Positions 6,199 to 11,926 of a DNA stretch of 11,926 nucleotides are shown in pieces. The notes under the pieces were generated by a model. The model did not search any database and had not been told where the DNA came from. It worked only from the letters and a program-made list of their open reading frames with translations. Source of the stretch: Methanomicrobiales archaeon (GTDB lineage Archaea > Halobacteriota > Methanomicrobia > Methanomicrobiales > Methanospirillaceae). The stretch is from NCBI GenBank assembly GCA_012798365.1, contig JAAZNH010000093.1:1-11926 (forward strand), written 5' to 3'. Position 1 is the stretch's first letter. Every line of letters starts with the position of its first letter. Both the position numbers and the translations under genes were made by a program.

Positions 6199-6876
6199 TC
6201 ATGTGCGGGCAGCTTTCTGCTGTTCCCACCGTTCCAGCACGTCCGGCCCCTCGACAAATTCGAGACCGTGCTTCTTAGCGTATTTTTTTGCATCCTCTTT
6301 TGAGAGGGCATACCCGGTCTCGTCATCCAGCATCTCGCAGATGGTGATGGATGGCGTGATTCCGGCCATATCGGCCATGGCAACCGAGAGCTCGGTCTGG
6401 CCCCGGCGCACGTCAAGAAGGCCGTCGGCAGCGCGGAGGAGGGCCATGTGACCGGGGGTGCGGAACACTTCGTGGAAGTTGACCGTTCCGCCATTCATGG
6501 CATGCTGGACCTGCTCCGCGATTGCGTTAACGGTCAGCGCACGGTCGCGGTCAGTGATGCCGGTGAACGTGTTGCGGTGGTTCACCCAGAGCGAGAACGA
6601 GGAGTGGTTCTTGCGGTCGTAGGGGATGTCCCCCTCACGCTCGGCAACCGCGATTGCCCGGAGAGCGTCGCTTGCAAACGGGAGGCCGAGGCGCTTAGCC
6701 GCAGTCGGGTGGACAGCGGTGCAGATCAGCCCGCCACCGTCTTTTCTCATCTGCCGTATGTGCTCGAAGGTCACGGCGTCAGACCGGATCGCAAAATCGG
6801 TCTCCTTCTCGCGGTCATCGAAATCGTAGAGGAGGATGAACTTCCCGTCCCGCAGCGCTGCAAGCGCCTTATCCAT
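6199..6876 (-). CDS. ribB: 3,4-dihydroxy-2-butanone 4-phosphate synthase
   Basis: RibB converts ribulose 5-phosphate to 3,4-dihydroxy-2-butanone 4-phosphate and formate, supplying the four-carbon unit of riboflavin. The 225-residue length is normal for the archaeal single-domain enzyme. Visible motifs are the acidic substrate/metal loop DDREKETDF (20-28), HRNTFTGITDRDRALT in the middle, the FRTPGHMALLRA block, and RRGQTELSVAMADMAG followed by ICEML. In enzymes I know, the last motif reads GHTE with a metal-binding His; here it is GQTE, so that ligand appears replaced by Gln. The ATG at 6874-6876 shares one base with the ribK stop (TGATG). A GTG three bases earlier (6877-6879) is equally placed behind GAGGTG (6885-6890). 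Coupled translation with the kinase gene is likely. Family assignment is firm. Confidence 0.92.
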   Translation of the reverse strand: MDKALAALRDGKFILLYDFDDREKETDFAIRSDAVTFEHIRQMRKDGGGLICTAVHPTAAKRLGLPFASDALRAIAVAEREGDIPYDRKNHSSFSLWVNHRNTFTGITDRDRALTVNAIAEQVQHAMNGGTVNFHEVFRTPGHMALLRAADGLLDVRRGQTELSVAMADMAGITPSITICEMLDDETGYALSKEDAKKYAKKHGLEFVEGPDVLERWEQQKAART

Positions 6877-7541
6877 CACGGCCCCACCTCAACTCTGATC
6901 GAGTCCGAGTCCTCGACCCCGAGCTTGCGACGGAGCGCTATAGGGGCGATGACTTCGATGATATCCTCGGGGTAATGGGTCCGGCCCGGGACAACGATGC
7001 CACAGGAGATTGTGCCGATCCGGCAGGGGATGCACCGGGCATCTCCGAACGTGCGGCCGTCGGCCGAGAACCCCTTGACCCGGATCCATTCCATGGAATC
7101 GATCTTCTTCCGGGTGGGGATGCTTGCATGCGTAATCCGGATATTGAGCGTTCCCGGGTAGGGCTCGAAACCGAGGATCTGTTTGAACTGCGCCTTATAC
7201 TCCGGCAGGCTCATGTAATACTTGCCTTCGCCGATACCTGAGACAACGGCACCATGCAGCGAATAGGTCTTGCCGCCTTCCGTAAAGATCCGGGAATACT
7301 CCTGGAACTCCCGCCGGAGTTCATCCTCGCCCAGTTTCGTGACCGTGACATGCTGGCCGTCCGCGGTCATCGAGCGCGTGATGAGACCGTTGGTCTCCAG
7401 CCCTTTCAGGCGGCGCGACGCCGTCTGCTGGCTGATGGCAAGCATTGTTCCGATACTCTGCGTCGAGACAAAGACCGGGCCTTTGCACCCGCCCCGGAGT
7501 GCAATGGCCTTGAGGCACTGGAGATCTTCCGCGGGAATCAT
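6876..7541 (-). CDS. ribK: CTP-dependent riboflavin kinase with N-terminal HTH, RbkR-type
   Basis: This 221-residue protein joins a winged helix-turn-helix (about 1-75, with SQQTASRRLKGLETNGLITR) to the archaeal riboflavin kinase domain (about 92-221). The kinase signatures are GIGEGKYYMS (102-111), FEPYPGTLNI (125-134) and PCRIGTISCGIVVPGRTHY. The kinase makes FMN from riboflavin using CTP rather than ATP. M. jannaschii RibK lacks the DNA-binding part; archaeal proteins with this fusion (RbkR) are described as both enzyme and regulator of riboflavin genes, so autoregulation is likely. A TTG at 7550 is possible, but the ATG at 7541 lies about 27 nt below a TATA box and fits a leaderless message. 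It is co-transcribed with ribB. Function is well supported; the regulatory role here is inferred from architecture and context. Confidence 0.93.
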   Translation of the reverse strand: MIPAEDLQCLKAIALRGGCKGPVFVSTQSIGTMLAISQQTASRRLKGLETNGLITRSMTADGQHVTVTKLGEDELRREFQEYSRIFTEGGKTYSLHGAVVSGIGEGKYYMSLPEYKAQFKQILGFEPYPGTLNIRITHASIPTRKKIDSMEWIRVKGFSADGRTFGDARCIPCRIGTISCGIVVPGRTHYPEDIIEVIAPIALRRKLGVEDSDSIRVEVGP

Positions 7542-7554
7542 GCTTACCAAAATT

Positions 7555-7580
7555 GAGTTGCTTCTTATTTATGAGTTGCT
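7555..7580 (-). promoter_or_regulatory. rib operon promoter with direct repeats flanking the TATA box
   Basis: On the minus strand the TATA box ATAAATAA (7565-7572) lies about 27 nt before the ribK ATG, predicting a leaderless transcript. It is flanked by two exact copies of AGCAACTC (plus-strand GAGTTGCT at 7555-7562 and 7573-7580), centred 18 bp apart. A repressor bound to both half-sites would cover the TATA box, which suits autoregulation by the RbkR-type protein encoded directly downstream. The TATA box is well placed; the operator role is an inference. Confidence 0.55.
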
Positions 7581-7615
7581 TTCCGGTCGCGTCACCGCCG
7601 GAATTCGTTTTCTGT

Positions 7616-7629
7616 CGAACCCGGGTTCG
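7616..7629. promoter_or_regulatory. 14-bp perfect palindrome, candidate operator of the mevalonate operon
   Basis: CGAACCCGGGTTCG is a perfect 14-bp palindrome ending 5 bp before the TATA-like TTTTTAA (7635-7641), next to where TFB would bind. It sits directly upstream of the XRE-type regulator gene that leads the operon, a good place for an autoregulatory site. The binding protein is inferred, not shown. Confidence 0.55.
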
Positions 7630-7634
7630 TTAGG

Positions 7635-7641
7635 TTTTTAA
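7635..7641 (+). promoter_or_regulatory. TATA box of the mevalonate operon
   Basis: TTTTTAA is centred about 22-24 nt before the ATG at 7660, predicting transcription starting at or just before the start codon and thus a leaderless message, as for the divergent rib operon. Confidence 0.5.
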
Positions 7642-7659
7642 CACCACACATCCTTGATC

Positions 7660-8376
7660 ATGAGCATGAAATCCGGGTTGCGGAACCAGCTCGCCGAAAA
7701 GATGGCGGGTGAGATTACGCTGTCGGACTCACCGGGACACGCCCTGAAGAAGTGGCGCATGAACTTCGAGATCGCCCCCGGCCTCCTTGCGGAGCGCCTC
7801 GGCGTCTCGCCTTCTGTCATCAGCGATTACGAGAGTGGCAGGAGGAAAAGTCCCGGCACCGCGGTTGTCGGCAAGATCGTCGACACCCTTCTCGCCATAG
7901 ACGAGGAGAATGGTGGAAAACACATTCAGAAATTCTCAACCATGCTTTTTGCCAATGTCGAGGATGACGTCATCTACGATCTCCACGAATACGAGGCCGC
8001 GGTCCCCCTGCAGAAATTCGCAGACACGATCGGGTGCACGCTTTTGTGGGGTTCGATGGACCAGATCATCTTCGGTTACACGGTTGTGAACAGCCTGAAC
8101 GCGATCATGCAGCTCTCCTCCGATGAGTTCAACCGGATCTACGGCTGGAGCACGGAGCGGGCGCTCGTGTTCACGAATGTCTCCACCGGCAAGTCGCCGA
8201 TGGTGGCAATCCGCGTGACGCCGTTCAAGCCGCGGTGTGTTGTGCTGCAGGGCATCGATGCCGCTGACGTACACCCCATCGTTGAGAAAATGGCAGAAAA
8301 GGATCGCATCACCGTGTTATGCACGGGCATGGATGTTGACAAGATTGTGAGTACTCTGAGGGAACAAGAATGGTAG
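7660..8376 (+). CDS. XRE-type transcriptional regulator of the mevalonate operon (COG1709-like)
   Basis: This 238-residue DNA-binding protein has a Cro/C1-type helix-turn-helix at about 28-66 (LLAERLGVSPSVISDYESGRR). A conserved-looking C-terminal domain of about 150 residues (IIFGYTVVNSLNAIM, GRR-less and ending in DKIVSTLREQEW) has no motif I recognise and could sense a ligand. In many archaea, such as the MJ1545/MJ1546 pair of Methanocaldococcus, a regulator of this kind precedes HMG-CoA synthase, so control of isoprenoid synthesis is a reasonable inference. Candidate starts are TTG 7654, ATG 7660 and ATG 7666; the TATA position favours 7660. The stop overlaps the start of HMG-CoA synthase by 7 nt. 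A perfect palindrome just upstream of the promoter is a candidate binding site. The effector is unknown. Confidence 0.82.
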   Translation: MSMKSGLRNQLAEKMAGEITLSDSPGHALKKWRMNFEIAPGLLAERLGVSPSVISDYESGRRKSPGTAVVGKIVDTLLAIDEENGGKHIQKFSTMLFANVEDDVIYDLHEYEAAVPLQKFADTIGCTLLWGSMDQIIFGYTVVNSLNAIMQLSSDEFNRIYGWSTERALVFTNVSTGKSPMVAIRVTPFKPRCVVLQGIDAADVHPIVEKMAEKDRITVLCTGMDVDKIVSTLREQEW

Positions 8377-9419
8377 GCATCATTACCTACGGTGTTTACA
8401 TACCGAGATACCGTATCAAAGTCGAGGAGATTGCACGGGTCTGGGGCGCAAACGCCGCCGAAATTTCCGGTGGCCTTGGCGTCTTTGAGAAATCGGTCCC
8501 CGACATGGATGAGGACGCAGCAACCATCGCAGTCGAGGCGGCACGAAACGCCCTGCTGCGCCGGAAGGTCGACCCCGAGGAGATCGGGGCCGTGTACGTT
8601 GGCAGCGAATCGCACCCGTACGCCGTGAAACCGACCGCATGTACCGTGGGCGAGGCAATTGGTGCCACCCCGAACATGACAGCAGCGGACTACGAGTTTG
8701 CCTGCAAAGCGGGTACCGCAGCAATCCAGACCTGCATGGGCCTTGTGAAGAGCAAGATGATCAAGTATGGGGTTGCGATCGGCTCCGATGTCTCGCAAGG
8801 TGCCCCGGGCGATGCGCTCGAGTACACTGCAGCAGCGGGCGGGGCTGCCTACGTGATCGGGAACGATGACCCGATTGCAACCATCAACCACACCGCGTCG
8901 TTCACGACCGACACGCCCGACTTCTGGCGCCGCGAGGGGCAGGACTATCCCCGCCACGGCGGCCGGTTTACCGGCGAGCCGGGATACTTCAAGCATGTCA
9001 AGGGCGCAAGCACCCTCCTGCTCTCGCAGCTGAAGAAGACGCCAAAGGATTACACCTACGCCGTCTTCCACCAGCCCAACGCGAAGTTCCCGCAGAAAGT
9101 CGCAAAGGACCTTGGGTTCACCGCAGAGCAGATCAAGCCGGGCCTTGTCGTCCCGCGCCTCGGGAACACCTACTCCGGTGCATCCCCCGTGGGCCTTGCG
9201 GCAACGCTCGATATCGCAAAGCCGGGCGACACCATCTTTGTCTGCTCGTTCGGCTCCGGTGCCGGCAGCGATGCCTTCGATATCACGGTGACTGACGCGA
9301 TCAAGGACAAGATCAACCGCAATGCAGCACCGAGCGTGGAAAAACTGTTGCAGAACCCCATCTACCTGGATTATGCAAAATATGCAAAACACAAGGGCAA
9401 ACTGGTGATGCAGAAATGA
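8370..9419 (+). CDS. hydroxymethylglutaryl-CoA synthase, archaeal type
   Basis: The enzyme condenses acetoacetyl-CoA with acetyl-CoA to give HMG-CoA, the committed step into the mevalonate route for archaeal lipids. At 349 residues it has the usual archaeal length. Catalytic residues are visible: Glu80 (GSESHPYAVKPT), Cys112 (YEFACKAGTAA) and His234 (VFHQPNAKFP), with conserved GSDVSQGAPGDALEYTAAAGGAA and the C-terminal glycine-rich GSGAGSDAF. GAGGGA at 8358-8363 is a good ribosome binding site 6 nt before the ATG, which overlaps the regulator stop by 7 nt. The stop overlaps the thiolase start by 4 nt. In Methanothermococcus the enzyme forms a complex with the thiolase and a DUF35 protein, sharing one CoA-binding site. 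The same three genes stand in order here. Confidence 0.97.
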   Translation: MVGIITYGVYIPRYRIKVEEIARVWGANAAEISGGLGVFEKSVPDMDEDAATIAVEAARNALLRRKVDPEEIGAVYVGSESHPYAVKPTACTVGEAIGATPNMTAADYEFACKAGTAAIQTCMGLVKSKMIKYGVAIGSDVSQGAPGDALEYTAAAGGAAYVIGNDDPIATINHTASFTTDTPDFWRREGQDYPRHGGRFTGEPGYFKHVKGASTLLLSQLKKTPKDYTYAVFHQPNAKFPQKVAKDLGFTAEQIKPGLVVPRLGNTYSGASPVGLAATLDIAKPGDTIFVCSFGSGAGSDAFDITVTDAIKDKINRNAAPSVEKLLQNPIYLDYAKYAKHKGKLVMQK

Positions 9420-10582
9420 GAGACGTAGCAGTTATCGGTATCGGGTGCACGAAGTTCGGTGAGCACTGGGAGCGCTCCTTCCGCGACCTCTTCGTCGAAG
9501 CAGGTGCCATTGCCCTGGAAGACGCCCAGATGTCCGGCGAGAAGATCGATGCGATGTACGTCGGTAACATGAGCGCCGGCCGGTTCATTGAGCAGGAGCA
9601 TATCGGCGCCCTCATCGCGGACTACGCAGGCGTGGCAACCCGCCATATCACCGCAACCCGTGTCGAGGCCGCCTGTGCATCCGGCGGCCTTGCCTTCCGG
9701 CAGGCAGTCATCGCGGTTGCAAGCGGTATGGAAGACATTGTTGTGGCAGCCGGTGTCGAGAAGATGACCGATGTCGAACCCGGTGCGAGCACGGACGCCC
9801 TCACCGGTGCGGCAGACCGCGAATGGGAAGGCTTTGTGGGCGCAACATTCCCCGGCCTGTACGCCATGATCGCAACCGACTACATGCACAAGTACAAGAT
9901 GACCCGCGAGCAGCTGGCGCAGGTTGCGGTGAAGAACCACTACAACGGCGCACGTAACCCTATCGCCCAGTTCCCGAGCGAGATCACCCTTGATACCGTC
10001 ATGAAGTCAACCATGGTCGCAGCCCCCCTCCGGCTCTTCGACTGCTCCCCCATCACAGATGGCGCTGCGGCAGTCATTGTCGCCCCGCTCGACCGGGCAA
10101 AGGAGTTCACGGACACCCCCATCAAGGTGCTGGCTACCGCCCAGGCAAGCGACTCGATCGCGCTGCATGACCGGCGCGACATTTCAACCCTTGACGCAAG
10201 CGTTGCCGCAGGGCAGCGTGCGTTCAAGATGGCAAAACTCACCAACAAGGACATTGACATGGTCGAAGTCCACGACTGCTTCTCGATCGCCGAGATCTGC
10301 GCTATCGAGGACCTCGGGTTCTGCAAGAAAGGTACGGCCGGCAAGTTCACTGCGGACGGCGAAACCGCCCTCGGCGGCAAGATCCCGGTCAACACATCAG
10401 GCGGCCTCAAAGCCTGCGGCCACCCGGTCGGCGCAACCGGTATCAAGCAGGTCTGCGAGATCGTCACCCAGCTCCGGGGCGATGCCGGCAAGCGGCAGGT
10501 TGACGGCGCAAAGATCGGTATGACCCACAATGTCGGTGGGACCGGTGCAACCGTGGCTGTCCATATTCTCGGGAGGCTCTGA
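9416..10582 (+). CDS. acetyl-CoA C-acetyltransferase (archaeal thiolase)
   Basis: The 388-residue thiolase condenses two acetyl-CoA to acetoacetyl-CoA; the unfavourable reaction is pulled by transfer to HMG-CoA synthase in the complex. The nucleophile is Cys87 in VEAACASGG. Further motifs are VEVHDCFSIAE, NTSGGLKACGHPVGATG with the catalytic His of GHP, and HNVGGTGATV near the C-terminus. The last motif lacks the second catalytic Cys of bacterial thiolases (CxG), which is normal for archaeal/SCP2-like thiolases. The start codon follows GGTGATG (9404-9410), a near-perfect anti-16S match 5 nt upstream, and overlaps the HMG-CoA synthase stop by 4 nt. It ends 2 nt before the DUF35 gene. The assignment is firm through motifs and operon order. 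Confidence 0.95.
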   Translation: MRDVAVIGIGCTKFGEHWERSFRDLFVEAGAIALEDAQMSGEKIDAMYVGNMSAGRFIEQEHIGALIADYAGVATRHITATRVEAACASGGLAFRQAVIAVASGMEDIVVAAGVEKMTDVEPGASTDALTGAADREWEGFVGATFPGLYAMIATDYMHKYKMTREQLAQVAVKNHYNGARNPIAQFPSEITLDTVMKSTMVAAPLRLFDCSPITDGAAAVIVAPLDRAKEFTDTPIKVLATAQASDSIALHDRRDISTLDASVAAGQRAFKMAKLTNKDIDMVEVHDCFSIAEICAIEDLGFCKKGTAGKFTADGETALGGKIPVNTSGGLKACGHPVGATGIKQVCEIVTQLRGDAGKRQVDGAKIGMTHNVGGTGATVAVHILGRL

Positions 10583-10584
10583 AC

Positions 10585-10977
10585 ATGACCGTTGCACGAT
10601 TCTGGAGAAAGATCCCCCAGCGCTACAACCTCATCGGAACAAAGTGCGAGACCTGCGGTCGGCACTTCTTTCCCCCGCGGACGTTCTGTCCCGACTGCCG
10701 CCGCACCGGGAAGATCGTAGACCACAAGTTCGCCGGGTTCGGGACGGTTGTTACCTACTCGGTCATCCAGACCGAGCCCGACCAGTTCGCTTCCCCCGGC
10801 CCCTACGTGCTTGCTATCATCAGGCTCGACGAAGGTCCGCAGATGACCTCGCAGGTTGTCTGCGATCCGAAGGACGCGAAGATCGGCATGCGGGTCCGGG
10901 CAGTATTCCGGAAGATCGCCACTGATGGCGAGAGCGGTATTATCCACTACGGCACCAAGTTTGTGCCGGTGGAATAA
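10585..10977 (+). CDS. DUF35 OB-fold / zinc-ribbon scaffold of the thiolase-HMGCS complex
   Basis: This 130-residue protein has an N-terminal helix, a rubredoxin-like zinc ribbon with Cys21, Cys24, Cys35 and Cys38 (CETC and CPDC), and an OB-fold (about 45-130). It is not an enzyme by itself. In the characterised methanogen complex the DUF35 protein bridges thiolase and HMG-CoA synthase and helps form the shared CoA pocket for intermediate channelling. GGGAGG at 10571-10576, inside the end of the thiolase gene, is the ribosome binding site, about 8 nt before the ATG. It is the last gene of the operon, followed by a poly-T terminator. The assignment is strong through motif plus position. Confidence 0.94.
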   Translation: MTVARFWRKIPQRYNLIGTKCETCGRHFFPPRTFCPDCRRTGKIVDHKFAGFGTVVTYSVIQTEPDQFASPGPYVLAIIRLDEGPQMTSQVVCDPKDAKIGMRVRAVFRKIATDGESGIIHYGTKFVPVE

Positions 10978-10986
10978 GACCTACAC

Positions 10987-10994
10987 TTTTTTTT
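10987..10994 (+). terminator. poly-T terminator of the mevalonate operon
   Basis: Eight T residues begin 9 nt after the DUF35 stop. They overlap the TAA stop of the convergent membrane-protein gene (10993-10995), so the two transcription units meet with almost no spacer. Confidence 0.7.
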
Positions 10995-11760
10995 ATAATT
11001 CCCCGTCGCCACCAAGGGCGAGGATAATCCTTTTTGCGTCTTCTTCCTTTCCCGCGGGGACGGGAATGGCAACATCAAAGGGCTGCATAATCGTGCCGAC
11101 GAGCTGGACAAACGAGAAGACGATCGCAGCCGGCGCACCTTTTTGCGCCTTCCGGAACGAGACTTCCGGCCGGGATACGAGGAACGTCCGGAATGGGTAG
11201 ACCCGGCCCTGGTAGATGATCCCGGCATGGCTGATGAACGCATCCCGCGAAGCGGCAACAGCCCGCTTATGTTCAAGCCACGGGGTCACCCGCGACACCA
11301 CGAACAGGAATGCCGCAAAGAGCAAGAGAAAGACACCGGTCTCCGGCCCGCCCTCTCCGATGAAAATGATGAAGAACAAGGCCACGAGGACCAGCATCCC
11401 CCCGATCACGATGAACATGGCCCGGTTCCGCTCCCGGTACTCCTGGAACTCCCGGTGAGCCGACTCCTGCGCCACCGCTTCCGGGTATGTCCAGTGCGCA
11501 AGCAGGCGGGGATCGGAAAGGATGGCGTCCATGACCCGGGCGCGGTGGGCAAAGAGCAAAGACACCGCAATGCCCGAGAGCGTTAAAAAGAATGCAATAA
11601 ATGACAGGGCATACCCGCCACTCATGCCATCGATCGAAGTATACGAAAGGATACAGAGGAGGAAGAACAGGACCGCGGCACACAGGGCAAAGCCGGCCTT
11701 TTTCCATTCGGGGTTGTTGGTCACGGACATGCTGATAACTACTGGAACCGTCCGGTTCAT
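10993..11760 (-). CDS. four-helix membrane protein of unknown function
   Basis: This 255-residue integral membrane protein has helices at about 22-42, 48-71, 114-135 and 141-158. Positively charged flanks (Lys20-Lys21, the 72-113 loop, and EHKR after helix 4) suggest that both termini and the central loop face the cytoplasm. The C-terminal 95 residues (with HAGIIYQGRVYPFRTFLVSRPEVSF) look beta-rich, vaguely like a PH-type domain, but this is a guess from pattern. No catalytic motif is seen. Starts at 11760 and 11730 (MSVTNNPEW) are both possible; neither has a ribosome binding site or a clear TATA box. It is convergent with the mevalonate operon and probably transcribed alone. I do not recognise the family. 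Confidence 0.75.
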   Translation of the reverse strand: MNRTVPVVISMSVTNNPEWKKAGFALCAAVLFFLLCILSYTSIDGMSGGYALSFIAFFLTLSGIAVSLLFAHRARVMDAILSDPRLLAHWTYPEAVAQESAHREFQEYRERNRAMFIVIGGMLVLVALFFIIFIGEGGPETGVFLLLFAAFLFVVSRVTPWLEHKRAVAASRDAFISHAGIIYQGRVYPFRTFLVSRPEVSFRKAQKGAPAAIVFSFVQLVGTIMQPFDVAIPVPAGKEEDAKRIILALGGDGEL

Positions 11761-11777
11761 CTGGTTTTGCCTGCACT

Positions 11778-11809
11778 GAGGGGGGGCCGGCCTTAGCCCT
11801 CCCCCCCTC
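11778..11809. repeat. G/C-tract inverted repeat upstream of the membrane-protein gene
   Basis: GAGGGGGGG (11778-11786) and CCCCCCCTC (11801-11809) form a perfect 9-bp stem around a 14-nt loop. It starts about 18 nt upstream of the membrane-protein ATG, so it would lie in that gene's 5' leader. A strong hairpin there could limit or regulate expression. Confidence 0.6.
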
Positions 11810-11819
11810 CAAAATTGTT

Positions 11820-11847
11820 AGGGGGGTGGGGTACCCCCGGCCCCCCT
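11820..11847. repeat. second G/C-rich nested dyad
   Basis: AGGGGGG (11820-11826) pairs with CCCCCCT (11841-11847), enclosing the perfect palindrome GGGGTACCCC (11828-11837). Together with the preceding hairpin it makes a run of G-tracts on both strands. The rest of the window (11848-11926) shows nothing I can identify. Confidence 0.6.
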
Positions 11848-11926
11848 GCCTGATCCGGGAACATCATACTCAAAAACGGGAAGGGCACCCAAATCTCCGT
11901 TCATTCGGGAGTTCCACAGGAATCGC

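Noticed and set aside
8139..9392. 417-residue minus-strand open frame antisense to HMG-CoA synthase
   Set aside because: The plus-strand gene has all catalytic residues and operon context; the antisense product has no recognisable motif and is explained by codon bias.
9416..10582. Loss of the second catalytic Cys of thiolase (HNVGGTG at the C-terminus)
   Set aside because: This is usual for archaeal/SCP2-like thiolases found with HMG-CoA synthase and DUF35, so it is not an anomaly.
11143..11586. 147-residue plus-strand open frame
   Set aside because: It is antisense to the four-helix membrane protein, whose hydrophobic segments and charge pattern are coherent.
11746..11757. Dyad AACCG-TC-CGGTT near the start of the membrane-protein gene
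   Set aside because: The 5-bp arms are short and lie inside the coding region; expected by chance at this GC content.

Overview
The window looks like chromosomal DNA from a methanogenic euryarchaeon, most likely of the order Methanomicrobiales (Methanoregula-like). The reasons are an archaeal RPA41/RPA32-type single-strand DNA-binding pair, a CTP-dependent riboflavin kinase carrying a helix-turn-helix domain, the archaeal HMG-CoA synthase/thiolase/DUF35 operon, TATA-box promoters, poly-T terminators, GGTGAT-type ribosome binding sites and fairly GC-rich coding sequence. The genus is inferred from gene content and style, not from a database search. I see no rRNA, tRNA, CRISPR array, transposase or phage gene.

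Layout. Positions 1-133 hold a 51-bp tandem repeat, whose last, partial copy contains the end of a small minus-strand DUF1858 redox-disulfide gene (122-316). A divergent promoter region follows, then a two-gene RPA operon (458-2298) ended by T-runs. Next come a secreted lipoprotein of unknown function (2446-3765) and a SAM-dependent methyltransferase (3808-4638). A repeat-rich gap (4639-4894) separates this from the convergent minus-strand M24 'pita-bread' protein (4895-6079). The minus-strand riboflavin operon (7541 down to 6199) encodes a probable RbkR-type kinase/regulator and RibB. It is divergent from the plus-strand mevalonate-entry operon (7660-10977): XRE-type regulator, HMG-CoA synthase, acetyl-CoA acetyltransferase and DUF35 scaffold. 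A four-helix membrane protein (10993-11760, minus) and a G/C-tract region with two strong hairpins close the window.

How the genes work together. The RPA pair serves replication and repair. The mevalonate operon makes HMG-CoA from acetyl-CoA for archaeal isoprenoid lipids; the thiolase, HMG-CoA synthase and DUF35 protein are known to form one channelling complex in a related methanogen. The riboflavin operon supplies FMN and, in methanogens, the precursor pool for F420-related chemistry.

Most interesting signals. (1) A 14-bp perfect palindrome lies directly upstream of the TATA box of the regulator-led mevalonate operon. (2) An 8-bp direct repeat flanks the TATA box of the rib operon. (3) At two unrelated minus-strand genes the last codons and stop are duplicated in the downstream repeat region and overlap a hairpin. 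(4) The M24 protein keeps all five metal ligands but appears to lack both catalytic histidines. (5) RibB has Gln where the metal-binding His is expected.
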